A DNA stretch of 64,000 bases from Melastoma dodecandrum (Eukaryota; Streptophyta; Magnoliopsida; Myrtales; Melastomataceae), in the NCBI GenBank assembly GCA_029817715.1, contig JARUPY010000594.1, forward strand, positions 1 through 64,000. Reading direction: 5' to 3'. The notes under the pieces were generated by a model. That model was not told the origin of the DNA. It saw only the letters and a program-made list of their open reading frames with translations, and did not search any database. The translations under genes were made by a program, and so were the position numbers. This document shows positions 9,760-19,759 of the stretch, piece by piece (the stretch's first letter is position 1; every line of letters begins with the position of its first letter).

Positions 9760-10900
9760 ACCCGGCGTTAGAAACGCGAACCGTGAGAGACACGCGGCTC
9801 GCCCCGATGGGAGGTGTGGACGTATCCATCGGAGTACGCATTATCGGGTACTCAGTGAATAGCGACGCGAATACCTCAGAACCACTTCTTGTAAACTGTC
9901 CGTTTGAGCCGTAAACGCAGTTGCCAGTAGTGCACTGAGCCGATGTCCACATCACTTCCACGCGCTGTCCCCCTTCGTGCGAGCGCGTTGCACCCGCACG
10001 CAGCGGTTGTAGAGGATATCGGACAACCTAGATGCATCTCAGGGCTGGAGTGTCAGTCCTCTGCCGCACATCTGGCCGCTCAATCTTCCCAGACTCTGCG
10101 GTCATCACCGAGTTCTTCGATTCGAGCACCGGGCGTTCAGCTCTAACATTGGTTTTACCCATATTTTCCAGGCGCGGTGTGCGCCTAGCCGGCAACGTTT
10201 TTCTCGCCGAGGTATCCCAATTCGAATGGGGGGGTCGGAATTCGACTCCATATATGTCAGCCGTCCGGGGATCCGGACACCTTGAAGCCCCTGTTGTGCG
10301 ATGGCCCATGCCCCGCGCCTCACTTTGAGACTTGGCCTTTGATATGGCACGGTTGCTTGCTAGCCCGTTCGGGAAATGCTACACTCTGCGGTTGCAGGGA
10401 CTGCGCCTCGAGGGCTCCTTCGAGATATCGACGCGCTCTCGGTTCAACCCCCAACAGGCGATCGGGCATCGACCTGGCAAGTTCTAGTTATTGCGCGCTC
10501 AACGAATATCATTAGGTTTGACCTTCCGATATTTTACTCCGCCCCGATGCGTGTCGGAGCAGAACTCAGGCCAGATTCTCTACTACTGGCGTGGGCCGCG
10601 CGTCGGGCCAGAGATCGCAACCCGATCTACAACCCAAGCTAGCCCCACCAAACCCAACGCGGCGGAAGGCGATATAGTTCGCACGGCTCCGATATAAAAA
10701 GAATATGGACGATCGGCTAGGAAATATCGCAGCAAATATGAAAGTTTAGCGCACGGGCTCGCCGCCTTTCAAACGCATCCGTTAAAACGCCCGCTTAGTA
10801 GACCCACTATGATAAACAATTACCCCAGGTCCGTGAATCCGACTGTATGGCCAATGCGGCACCCCCAAGGCCCATGCAAGACACTTAGTCAATGTGATCT
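9760..10900. other. no gene resolved; may hold the C-terminal tail of the leftward RHS protein
   Basis: The RHS core to the right ends near 11000 on the minus strand, so its variable C-terminal domain should lie here. No frame stays open for long, GC content falls, and I could not follow a protein. A 68-codon minus ORF at 9961-9755 has no support beyond being open. Confidence 0.3.
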
Positions 10901-10949
10901 TGGCTTAGCCGCGTCACGACGCTTGCGGTGGGGCCCCGATTGTAAAGGA

Positions 10950-13900
10950 TGTTCTTACCATATTTTTTGTGTCAGCAGCCGAAACTCTGGGAACAGTAGT
11001 CGCGCCGACGGGGTTCTGCGTGAGTTTACGGGATCCTCACCGACATCACGAAATACCGGTTCGCGTTGGCCAGCGTCGAGGGGGCTGTCCAGCGTAATCC
11101 TGTTGCGTCCCCACGTCCCCAGTGGTTGAGGTTGTACGAGGCGCTTGGGCCGAACTACACAAAGCCGGTTCCGCCTCGATCTTGCAAGCCCGCTCTTGAA
11201 CGCCGTAGGGGTTCTGCCCTACGCCCGTTGGCCTCCGCTCAGATTGCTGCAGCGTGGGGACGGCCCGTATGGGTTCGTACTTGTATACTGGAACGACGTC
11301 TGTGTGGAAGTTTCCGTCAGCCAGTGCTTACGGGGCTGCTCGAGCCCGTCGTATAATGTAGAGGGCCGCGGATTGTCGCTGATGTGTGCAAGCAATCGTC
11401 GCTTGTCTCCGGTCAAGGGGGTCCGATTCGATTGTAGGCGGTCAAAACCGCCGACGGTGCCGAACTGGGCAATGGTGGTGGTTGTTGGGAACTGGTCGGC
11501 GCGCCCGTAAGCGAGGGTTTTGTACGTCCTACCACCCCCGACAATTTTCCTTGATCACGGCGTTTCTGGCGCGCTGCCTGCGAGTAGGTGTAGTAGCATG
11601 GTGCGAACCCCCGACGACGGCCCTGGTCATCTGCTCGGCATGCGTTGTAGGATGCGTACGTCCGCGCCGGGCCGAAGGCGAGTTTCAGATTGCCCGCGCC
11701 GTCTGTAGGTGTAGCCGTACGTCGTGATCTGGTTGGACAGCGTTGTAGGTCAGCGTCTGGCTTGAGGTGCTCGAGTCCCGTGACATTTGGCCGAACAGTG
11801 CGGTTGCCCGCGCGAGCTCGTATGTGGTAGGCGTAGGGTGTATGTGTACCTGCTTGCTTCCGCCCGACTTCCTGCGACACTCGTGAGCTCCGCCCATGCC
11901 GTTCGTAGGTGAAAACCTGGTTGTCTGGGCTCGTGAGGGCGTTGTAAGGTCCACTGCAGTTTTGGACATGTCGGTCGTTCGAGCCGTTGCCGCCAGTTTC
12001 GTGCCGGAAGCCGGTCGGTGTTGATAGCCGTAGTATGTAGTAAGTCCATCACCCGTCGTCCGGGCCACTGGCCGGTCCCTTGCTTCGGCGAATATCCGAC
12101 TGAGATGCGCCCGGACAGAATCGAACGAGGTGTTGAGCTTGATGGTCTCGCCCACACACCGACTGTGGTGGGCCGTTGGCACTGCAGCCAGCTGTCGGTC
12201 CGATTGCCGTTGTTCGTTCGGTTCTTGGAAGTACGTCGCGGCCGTTGACTGTCCCCTTGGGATACGTCGTCGACATGCAGTACGCCCGCGTTGTCGAAGG
12301 CCTGCGTACGTTGGTGTCCGCGGGTGTCGGAGATCGAGGTGTTGTTGCCGGCCTTGTCGTAGCAGTAGGCGATCGTTGCCCGCCGAACGAGGTGTTTGGC
12401 GGTCGTCAGCTGGTGGGCCGAGCTGAGTCCGTAGCGTGTTGGTGATCGTGCCGCCGTCCAGACACCTGCTGGCGTCAGGTCGCCCGCGCCGCCGTCCCAC
12501 GTTGTTACGTCACGGTGCCCGGTGGTTTATCCGAGAACTGGACGTTCGTCAGCAAGCCGGTCGTAATCTGACGTAGGTGTAGGCTGGTCGTGTTACCGGC
12601 CCCATCGGTTTGCAGTCTTGAGGCGTGCCGTAACGAGTCGTAGTGGTGTTTAGTTTCTTCGTCGCCCAGACTCCGAACCGGTGACGGGGCGTCATCAGGG
12701 TCAGCTGGGCCGTTCGTGTACGAGTAATGGCGTCGCGTTTCGTGCCGTTGCCGGGAGCGGTCGCCGAGTCGAGTACCTTTCCCGTCGTGGGTTGCGACGT
12801 CACCGTTCGTAGGTCCACGGCGGGTCGAACGCTGAGGTGCTGCCCCGCTGGTCCCCCCCCCCCGTGTTGCTCGTTGAGGACAGCAGGTTGACCGACGCCG
12901 TTGTAGGTAGTAGCTCGTCGCATTCGAGCTCGAGCGTGGTGTTCGCGTCCGTCGTTGTCGAAGACGGCAGGTACTCGGTCGCGGACGCCGTGTTGGTGTA
13001 CGCGGCGCTTGAGGAGTTGCCGCCCTGGCTCGTCGCACTGGTCAGCGACAACCCGCCGTTGACCGAGCTGCTGTACCCGTAGGTGGTCGCGAACGCTCGC
13101 GGGGAGAGCCTCACGAGGTGCCCGTCGTGGACGAGGCCGTATCGAGGCCCTGTGGTGTGTAGGTCGACGCGCGCGATCGGCCCGCCGCGTCGACCGCCTG
13201 CGTGACGAGGTGGGTTGCCGTTCGAGAGTGTAGGTCGTGTGCGGCACGGCCGAGACAGCGCTGGACGTGTTGGTGTTCGCGCCAGCGACGAGCGTCGATG
13301 TCGCCGACGAATACGAGTAAACGGTCGTCGACGTGCCTGCCGCGCCGCTCTTCGTGTTCGACTGGTCGACCTGAGTGACGCGGCCCGCACGAGTCGTAGG
13401 TGAAGGTCGTGGTCGCACCGGAGAGCGTTCGTGATCTGCGAGAGCAGCCCGCTGCCGTTGTAGGTGAACGACGTCGACGCACCGCCCGCCGTCCTGATCG
13501 TCGGGAGCGTGCCCGTGCCCGCCCCGCCCGCACGTTCGTTCCACCCAGACCCGCGTACGCGGAGCCGTTCGTCTCGGTGACCGAGTAGCCAGCCGTCGTG
13601 TAGCCGCCGGTCGTGTTCACCGTGTACTGGATTGCGCCTGGTGCGCGCGGCGGTGGGTCCTGCCGTCGAGACCACGTTGACGCCGTTGTACTGCGTGATG
13701 GTGATGGAGGTCTTGTTGCCGTTGCGATCGGTGTACCATAACGGGTTCCCCGCGCCGTCGAACGCGATCGTCTCCAATAGTCTGGGAGTAGACGAGTCGG
13801 TAGGTGCCATCGGCCTGCATCGTCAGCACGGCTTTGAGGCCCGCGGGCGAGGTGTACACGCCGCTCGACTGTGTGAACGGCCAGACCGAGCCGTCGCCCC

Positions 13901-14372
13901 TGATGAAGTCGATCGTCGATCCGTCCGGCTGGATGAAAAGTGTTCCAGCATCGCCCTGCGTCCAGGTCCAGCCCGTGGCCGGCCCCTTCGTGGGAGGCGA
14001 CCGGCCTCGTGATTGCCAGGCCGTCACGTGAGTTGTACGTCAGCCCGATGCTGGTCTTGCCGGAGATCGATGGCAGATCAAGTACCTTCGCCGCGATACG
14101 TTTCAGGTTCCCCGTGCCGACGTCGAACGGATGCTCCGACACATGATCGGAGACTGGGCAAGGACAGTCGCGTCCGCGCTGCCGCGCAGGCCGGTCAAGC
14201 CGGTGACCGACGGACCGGTCTGTAGATTGGCCGCGTAGGCCGTCGTCGCCCCCACGACGACGAGAGCAGTCGTGGTTGCTGCGGCCAGACCGTCCTTGAG
14301 CTCGCGTCCACGCGCATGGCCCCCGACACGGATGAATCGACCCAACCGGCTCACGATCACTCCCATGGTCAC
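10950..14372 (-). CDS. RHS/YD-repeat secreted protein, leftward (frameshifted)
   Basis: The start is GTG at 14372 with GGGGAGGA seven bases upstream. The N-terminus is basic and then hydrophobic with a likely signal cleavage (TTTALVVVGATTAYA-AN). Next come DVGTGNLKRIAAKVLDLPSI and SGKTSIGLTYNSRDGLA, the usual start of an RHS shell. From 13700 to 11600 there are many YD-type repeats (GNPLWYTDRNGNKTSI, TTTFTYDS, DGAGNLKLAFGP). The core end is still readable at 11320-11020: YKYEP, QNPYG, KSGLQDRGGTG, SPLDAG, EDPVNS, matching the conserved NPYRF/GARYY/DPVNSxDP region. These proteins form a hollow shell around a C-terminal effector; that tail is not readable. About 1100 residues or more. Confidence 0.85.
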
Positions 14373-14624
14373 GACGACGTCCTCCCCGGACGTGGCTGGG
14401 GCACACTCTGGCGAATGCCGCTACCGGCGCCGGGCGTGTCGCGTGGAAGGACTAGCGAAGAGAGAGGTGTTTGTACCCCGAAGGTCTGAGTCGGACGAAA
14501 ACCCCTGACCCGGCGCGCCTCTGGTTATTCGCGCGCGAATCGCAATGACGCACCTCGCGGGGTAGACGCGGAAACTGAGGCCATTGCTAGCGTCCGGCCC
14601 GTTCGGGGGCATGACGGGGGCTTC

Positions 14625-14890
14625 ATGAGCGGTGGCACGGTTGAGACCAGGCGGGGAAGCGCTGCAGTGACGGCGCGTGCGTTGCTCGCCCCAAGGACGC
14701 TGCTGATACTTCAGGCGCTGGCCGCAGGGCACACGTTTGAACGCGCTGGAGCGGAGCTCCACCTCGCGGAGTCGACCGTCCGATTCCACGTCGCGCAACC
14801 TGAAGCGCCGCTTCCACGTACCGAATACCGCAGCACTCACGGCGCGTGCCGTCTCGGCGGGTTTCCTTGCACCGGGCGCTGGCCTCCCGA
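14625..14890 (+). CDS. LuxR-type HTH protein (GerE domain), copy 1
   Basis: A short regulator made almost only of a LuxR/GerE DNA-binding domain. In the main frame it reads LLAPRTLLILQALAAGHTFE and RAGAELHLAESTVRFHV; after a one-base shift near 14795 it continues RNLKRRFHVPNTAALTARAV and SAGFLAPGAG, then stops. The AxxLHLAESTVRFHVRNLKRRF block is the recognition-helix region of the family. No receiver or ligand-binding domain is visible, so it is a single-domain regulator of roughly 90 residues. It is divergent from the RHS gene (start 14372), and the 250 bp between them should hold both promoters. A second degraded copy is at 42530-42760. Confidence 0.75.
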
Positions 14891-15116
14891 ACTGACCGGA
14901 ATCACGGAAGTGGAATCTGTCCGCTTGATTGGACGTCACGGCGGCAGCGCTTGCTGAGGGAGCACACGGCGGCTGGCGCGGGGGCAGAGACTGCTTCATG
15001 AAGCGCAACAGGGCCAATGCGCTAATGGCGGTAATCCGTTTGTATCGCTCGATCAAGTAAGTGACGAGATCCGTAGCGCTAGGTGCGTCGTTTGCTACCC
15101 CCGCAGGTCTAATGCG

Positions 15117-15145
15117 TTGCAATAAAAGCCGTCGGTTGATATAAT
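15117..15145 (+). promoter_or_regulatory. sigma70-like promoter of the membrane-protein gene
   Basis: TTGCAA (15117-15122), a 17-base spacer and a perfect TATAAT (15140-15145). The downstream gene starts at about 15197, a normal 5' leader length. The AT-rich spacer stands out from the surrounding GC-rich sequence. Confidence 0.6.
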
Positions 15146-15196
15146 TGACATGAATGGGCGGCGCTGAAAAGATATACGGACTCAAAGTCACAATTT

Positions 15197-16298
15197 GTGG
15201 CACTCTTGTCAATTCTTGTGGGAATTGGCACCTTAAGTCTAAACGGCCTCGTCCAGCGGTCTGTGGGTCTCCATTGGCTGACCTGGTTGCCGCTCGGCGA
15301 GGTCGGCGCGGTTCTTCTGGACGTCCGGGCTGTTTGGACATTGTTTTTGGGATTACTTCGACGCCCGCGACCGAGAAAAGCGTGAGGATGAGCGCATCCG
15401 ACGCCTTCTCATCGAATCGGCGCCAGCCATGCGCGATGCGGTGGTCGCTGGCTTCGCCGTCTCGCCCGAGGACCTGGCCCGTGTCGCGACGCCAGAGCTT
15501 CTCGACAGCATCGCGAGCAATGCCCTTGCGCTGCGCCTCGGCGACCCCCTGTTCGCTGCCGAGGTCTATGCCGAGGTGCGCGACCAGGCGATTCGTGCGC
15601 GGGAGCGGTGGACGGACGTTCAAGTGCGGATCCGGCTCTCATCTGCAGATGAGAGGGACACCGGCGGTGTCCCTCTTTTCGATGTACTGGTGACGTGGGA
15701 GTACACAGTCGTACCCGCGAGCAGCACTCGCCGCTTCGCGTGCACGTCGGACCGGGAGGAGTTCCACGAGCTCGTCAGCGACGTCCCGGTGACCTCCGCC
15801 TGGTTCATGACCCCACGTCCCGGAGCCCGTGCGAGTGACAAGCGTGTTTTCGAACTCCTGCAGTTCTCCGTCGACGGGGAGGAACGTCCGATCCGACGCA
15901 GCGAGCGGAAGACGGGACAGACCTACTCCGCCTCGATCGACCCAGCGGCCGTCACCGATCGACGACCCGTGCGTCTCCGCCACACGTATCGGACAGTCAC
16001 GCCCCAGAGCGGCCATCGGCTCTACGTTGCCATCGCGCAGCCGGCGAAGGATCTGTCGCTGTCGCTCGATTACTCGGACACGGACATCGCGCAGCTCAGC
16101 GTGACGGACCTTGTCAGCAGCTCACACAAGCCGCGGGTCTCCCGGCTTCCACAGGACGCAACCGGGAAGGAGGTGAGCATTGACGTGCCCGGCTGGCTGC
16201 TGCCCCAGGCCGAGGTCACCTTCGTCTGGACACTCGCCCACGAAGTCCCTCAATCCACCACGACAGGCGAACCTGAATCGATCGCCGACGCGGCGTGA
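15197..16298 (+). CDS. predicted two-TM membrane protein with large soluble C-terminal domain
   Basis: The GTG at 15197 opens ALLSILVGIGTLSLNGLVQR and LPLGEVGAVLLDV..WTLFLG, two hydrophobic stretches that look like membrane helices. A single frame change near 15370 leads through FDARDREKREDERIRRLLIE (a basic coiled stretch) into a frame that is then open without interruption from 15429 to 16298 (289 residues). The soluble part is rich in beta-type sequence, for example DVLVTWEYTVVPASSTRRF and VRLRHTYRTVTPQSGHRLYV. I do not recognise a named family. The architecture (2 TM plus beta-rich cytosolic domain, beside a repressor) resembles membrane effectors such as S-2TM-beta proteins, but that is only an architectural analogy. 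Its stop is followed by the XRE repressor unit. High GC3 and clean reading make it one of the surest genes here. Confidence 0.75.
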
Positions 16299-16335
16299 CC
16301 GCGCTCAGTGCTCCCGTGAAGTCGCCACCGCTCAT
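16216..16335 (-). CDS. short divergent ORF MSGGDFTGALSAV..., copy 1
   Basis: The ATG at 16335 starts a 38-codon frame whose first 13 residues match those of a short ORF at 20783 (one difference). At the DNA level 33 of 36 bases agree. It points away from the XRE gene, with the operator between them. The conserved part ends where it runs antisense into the end of the membrane-protein gene, so it may be the stump of a gene cut off by rearrangement. Confidence 0.35.
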   Translation of the reverse strand: MSGGDFTGALSAVTPRRRSIQVRLSWWIEGLRGRVSRRR

Positions 16336-16383
16336 GTCGGTTCCTCTCACCCGTATCAAGCCGCGAGCCGCATCGCCGCGACA

Positions 16384-16426
16384 CCAGAAATATCTGGCGC
16401 AGCCCACAATGCCAGATATATCTGGC
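16384..16426. promoter_or_regulatory. palindromic operator pair of XRE repressor 1
   Basis: GCCAGATATATCTGGC at 16411-16426 is a perfect 16-bp palindrome; a weaker version CCAGAAATATCTGG lies at 16384-16397. Both are between the divergent starts 16335 and 16461. The identical 16-mer is found at 20911-20926 before the second XRE gene. The central TATAT could also serve as a -10 element, which would give autorepression. Binding is inferred, not shown. Confidence 0.65.
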
Positions 16427-16460
16427 TGACGGAAGATAGAGCGCCCGACACCGTGGTGGA

Positions 16461-16733
16461 GTGCCCTCCGCCTCACCGACCTCGTGGGAGGTGTACGCGC
16501 GAGAGTTCGGCCTCGAGCTGCAGCGCCGGCGCCTCGCGGCCGGTCTGACGCAGGAGGGACTGGCGCACCAGGCCGGCATCACCCGGAATCACTATCAGCA
16601 GCTCGAGCGTGGGTACTGGAAGCCGGGGGCGCCGGCGAACCCGTCGCTCCAGACGGTCGTACGACTCGCGCACGCGCTCGGGCTGTCCATCTCGGACCTG
16701 ACACCACCAATCGTCCGCATCCGTTGGGAGTAG
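16461..16733 (+). CDS. XRE-family HTH repressor, copy 1
   Basis: An intact 90-codon frame starting GTG. It is a single Cro/C1-type helix-turn-helix: FGLELQRRRLAAGLTQEGLA, HQAGITRNHYQQLERGYW, then SLQTVVRLAHALGLSISDL, the standard five-helix layout (about residues 14-82). The start at 16461 is chosen because the same initiation region (GTG, then PTSWEVYAREFG) is conserved in copy 2 at 20967. Such proteins normally bind as dimers to palindromes, and a perfect one lies 35 bp upstream. The likely targets are itself, the divergent short ORF and possibly the membrane-protein gene. Confidence 0.9.
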   Translation: MPSASPTSWEVYAREFGLELQRRRLAAGLTQEGLAHQAGITRNHYQQLERGYWKPGAPANPSLQTVVRLAHALGLSISDLTPPIVRIRWE

Positions 16734-16739
16734 CGCGGG

Positions 16740-17460
16740 CCGGACATTCGGACGGAGCAGAGCTCGGGCTTAGTCAAGTAACTAGGACAGTACCGCTTCG
16801 GGCGCTGCAAGTGCCATCGACCTCGCGAAGTGCGTCGGCACGGACGTGCTGGATCACGCGCCAGAGCAGGCCGTGGGCGACCCGGACAATAGTCGTCGAG
16901 CCACAGCGTGATAGCGACCTGACGGCAGGTCTCTATGTCGACCCCAGTTCGCTTCTGGAACACAATCGGGGACACAAACGCGTTCATTATATGCAACCGA
17001 AGTACGATATGTCCGGATGCTGCGAATTGAGCCAGTCGAGCGCGCCCGCCCGCGGATCTTCAAACCATTTCCCGAAAACTTACGTAACGGGCGTGCCGAC
17101 GGCGACTGCGAGCGATGGCGCTGTCGAAGCGAGACTCCATCTCGTCAGTCGCGGTGTGCGATGATGCTTGCCAGTCTCGCCTCTTTGGATACGCTCCGTG
17201 GACATCGGCAAGAAGCCTTCCGCCGAGATATTCCCGAACGTCCGTAGAATGGTCTTGCACGGGTCCAGTGTTGCGCGTACGGCTGGGTGAACGGGAGGGC
17301 GATCTGTTCAAAATCTGGTGTAGACACACCGACTAAAGGCTCCGTGCGATGAGTTACGCGACTCTAATGCGCAGCGCGCCTACTCGGTCTCCTGCGCGGT
17401 CCAATCGCGCTGTTCCCCTGTGCCGAGAGTCGAAGGCAGTCGCGGACTTCTTTTGGGCGT
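16740..17460. other. unresolved stretch, with weak traces of an IS66-like transposase on the minus strand
   Basis: No gene is open across this stretch. On the minus strand about 17260-17180 reads VREYLGGRLLADVHGAYPK, which resembles the 'fLgdyrGyLqADaYagYd' part of IS66-type transposases, but no other motif of that family could be followed. A minus-strand frame MHIMNAFVSPIVFQKRTGVD (16996) is also coding-like. Confidence 0.2.
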
Positions 17461-17509
17461 GAAAGAGCCCGCAAGGATGGGTCGCCGAGCGGGCTCTTTC
17501 CTTGCGGGC
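17461..17509. terminator. double hairpin, two mutually exclusive stems
   Basis: GAAAGAGCCCGC (17461-17472) pairs with GCGGGCTCTTTC (17489-17500), a 12-bp stem with T-rich 3' side. The overlapping GCCCGCAAGGA (17467-17477) pairs equally well with TCCTTGCGGGC (17499-17509). Both cannot form together. It is at least a terminator and possibly an attenuator. Confidence 0.65.
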
Positions 17510-17704
17510 GCTAGTCGCTGTTAAGCATGCGACCAGTAAGTCGGACTGTTGCTCACCAATTCGTGCGCAATACTCGACTGTGATATTACCTGATAGATGC
17601 GCGTCGTCGGTAACAACGGCGTTATGCGAGACGATGATAAATCCGCTTAATAGTGCGTAGCCCGCTATGCGGGCGTGATTGCGAAGTCAACAACCTCCGC
17701 CGGA

Positions 17705-18052
17705 CTAGGGCAGCATTTGGCCGCTTACCACGGCGTTGTCGACAATATACCAGCGGCCGTGGACTTCAGCAAAATCGTTCACCATCGCGGTCTTTGCAAC
17801 AAAAGTTGACATTCGACAAACGCCGTCATTGCAAACCAGTCCGCCTCCATTTTGGGTGCGGGTTGGTAGTATTGACCATCCATCATCGCTCAACAAACAG
17901 AGCATCATATCTCGTTGGGGTAGACAACGACCCATTTCAATCTCCTCTAACGCAGCTGGGCGGCTGCATCCGTTCCTGCGTGTGCAGGCAACCGGCCACG
18001 AGGGTTGGCTGCACGCGCCTGGAAGCAAAGAGATGAAATTAATGCACGTCAT
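17705..18052 (-). CDS. hypothetical 115-aa ORF
   Basis: An open frame from ATG 18052, with a coherent C-terminal half (WSILPTRTQNGGGLVCNDGV, AEVHGRWYIVDNAVVSGQ). The first 20 residues are hydrophobic with Cys residues, so a secreted or lipoprotein-like product is possible. GC content is lower than in neighbours. The frame could be fortuitous; no homology recognised. Confidence 0.25.
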   Translation of the reverse strand: MTCINFISLLPGACSQPSWPVACTRRNGCSRPAALEEIEMGRCLPQRDMMLCLLSDDGWSILPTRTQNGGGLVCNDGVCRMSTFVAKTAMVNDFAEVHGRWYIVDNAVVSGQMLP

Positions 18053-18059
18053 TACTAAG

Positions 18060-18370
18060 CACTATTGTCGACTACTCGTCAATAAGCAATGATTACTGTT
18101 GGTCGAGATGGCGAGGTGGGTGCACTCGCCAACCGATGTTACAGTCTTCTGAAACGGTCCTTTCCTACGCGTGCATCTTTCCGCTTTCGTGTCATCTTAC
18201 TGGTCCCAAAGACGAAAGGCCTCAACGAAGGCAGATTCAATGTTTTAGTAGCCATTCGGCCGGTCTTTGTCACTGAAATATGGGAAATATTGTCCTACTT
18301 GAATCCATACGCCAAGTGGCGTCCGGGGCGGCATCATGCCATTCGCAAAATCCGCTTATGTGCTGACGTG
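18060..18370. other. no gene resolved
   Basis: A plus-strand frame starting at 18089 is open here but continues antisense through the paralogous membrane module, so it is probably a shadow. Nothing else supported. Confidence 0.3.
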
Positions 18371-18378
18371 CCCGCGCG

Positions 18379-18597
18379 TCACCAGCTACCGTCCGGCGAT
18401 CGGAGTCGATATAAGCGCTCTAACGCGCTGACGACAACTGCTGCGCCCCGACGGCTTAGCCCAGTTCGTCTACTCGCACTTATAGGTGTAAGGCCCAAGA
18501 AATGCGCGACCGCAAGTTCGGTGACTTGCTCGATCAGACTGCCACCGCGCCTAACGGCCGCCTCCGGTTGCGGACTTCCTGTTTCGTATTGCGGCAT
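18379..18597 (-). CDS. degraded copy 2 of the small membrane protein
   Basis: The ATG at 18597 leads to AVRRGGSLIEQVTELAVAHF, which aligns with GGGGLIEGVIELAVALILL of the intact protein at 8252. After about residue 35 the frame is lost, and the second TM segment is no longer readable in this frame. It follows the copy-2 partner gene in the same order and strand as at 8.0-8.9 kb, so the two genes were duplicated together. Confidence 0.5.
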   Translation of the reverse strand: MPQYETGSPQPEAAVRRGGSLIEQVTELAVAHFLGLTPISASRRTGLSRRGAAVVVSALERLYRLRSPDGSW

Positions 18598-19113
18598 GAG
18601 CCGCTCGGATCAGGCGCGTACGCGCCTCGCTGTCCTTGGCACTCGTCTGTGCGCTCAGCGCCGCAGCGAGCTGGAGGACCCGGGCGGACATGTCGTCGCG
18701 GCGAACATCCGTCCTCGCCCGCGATCGCGGCACGAAATGCCGAGGAACGTCAAGCCGACGAGCGCCACAGCGACTCCCGCAAACACAGCGGAGATGACAG
18801 TGGACGCAATCAGGCTCGCGAGAAACCGTGCGATGCTGGCTGCGCCTTCTACGGACGAGTCCACGATCGTCCGATACCGCCCTTCGCCAAGCGCAGCGAT
18901 CTGGATGAGGTGCCTCTCGAACGCCATGAGCGATCCCGCGGCCTCGAGCGCTCGGGTGGTCAGCGCAACGTGAGCCTGCTCCTGCAAGCGCACGACAGCT
19001 GCCGCGCCGACTGAGCGCTCCAGCTCCCGTTTCGTCGCGCGCTCCATTTGCGGGGGAAACAGGGCGCTCGTCTTGTCTCGCGGCCTGATGAGCGGGGTGA
19101 TCTGAGTGGACAT
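18551..19113 (-). CDS. TM-containing protein, copy 2 of the duplicated module
   Basis: The ATG at 19113 (MSTQITPLIRPRDKTSALFP) opens a helical region RELERSVGAAAVVRLQEQAH, TRALEAAGSLMAFERHLIQI and a membrane segment SLIASTVISAVFAGVAVALV (about 18780). A frame change near 18740 then leads to SARVLQLAAALSAQTSAKDS. Order and spacing match the gene at 8878-8278, although sequence identity is modest. It is divergent from the plus-strand gene at 19249. Function unknown; probably inner membrane. Confidence 0.6.
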
Positions 19114-19248
19114 GGCGAGCATCCACGGGCGTCTCCACGGCTCGAGATCCCGGGCCGCCGGCCACTCTGACCGACGTGCTCAAGGCCATAGGTACGTACC
19201 CAGGCAAACCGGGGCAGACGCCAGACCCCGGGGTGGCAACAATCTGGA

Positions 19249-19613
19249 CATGGCGGGCAAAATCGCTGCACCGACGTACGAGGAGCTCCTCGAAGACATC
19301 CGGCGCGTGCACTCAGCCGGTGCCGGTGCCCTTCGCATACTCGCGACGCCAGCCCTCCGTCGGGCGTCCAGCCTCATAGACCTAGATGACGCCGACAGCC
19401 ATGAACCGGCGCCGATCGATCGGCTGCTCCGCAACACAGTGGCGCGCTTCGAGGACGAGCAATTCCAGACCGCTGCGCGCTACGCACCAGGCCTCATGCG
19501 CGGCACAGGCGGCTGGTCACTCATCGCGCGGCGCGAGCACGCCAACGACGAACTGGGCATCACGGGGAGCGTTCCGGATGAAGCCAGAGCAGCACCTCGT
19601 GGAGATCGCCTAA
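19249..19613 (+). CDS. unidentified ~120-aa soluble protein
   Basis: The ATG at 19249 (MAGKIAAPTYEELLEDIRRV) follows a purine-rich stretch. The frame is open through ILATPALRRASSLIDLDDAD, RLLRNTVARFEDEQFQTAAR and WSLIARREHA, then shifts near 19545 into SFRMKPEQHLVEIA and a stop. It is a clean helical protein with good codon use. It starts divergently from the membrane gene at 19113, with a shared 135-bp intergenic region. No family recognised. Confidence 0.6.
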
Positions 19614-19759
19614 GAGGTCGCGCGGATAGGTGGGAGTCCGATTGGTTCGCGGCGTGGTGACGGTGGGACGGGCACGAGGCCGGTAGCCGCAGAGGTGTGA
19701 AGTCAAAACTGCTGCCGGAGTCCTCGTGCCCTGCGATCTCATCTTCGGGTGATTCGAGC

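Noticed and set aside
15429..16298. Assignment of the membrane protein to the S-2TM-beta (Cap15-like) effector family
   Set aside because: The soluble part is longer than in that family, no nucleotide cyclase gene is nearby, and no sequence motif links them; only the architecture is similar.
17060..17330. IS66-type transposase fragment
   Set aside because: Only one motif-like block (LGGRLLADVHGAYPK) was found; without the DDE residues or a second motif it is not enough to call an element.
18089..18973. A 294-codon plus-strand frame
   Set aside because: It runs antisense through the paralogous membrane module and has no coherent protein features in its second half.
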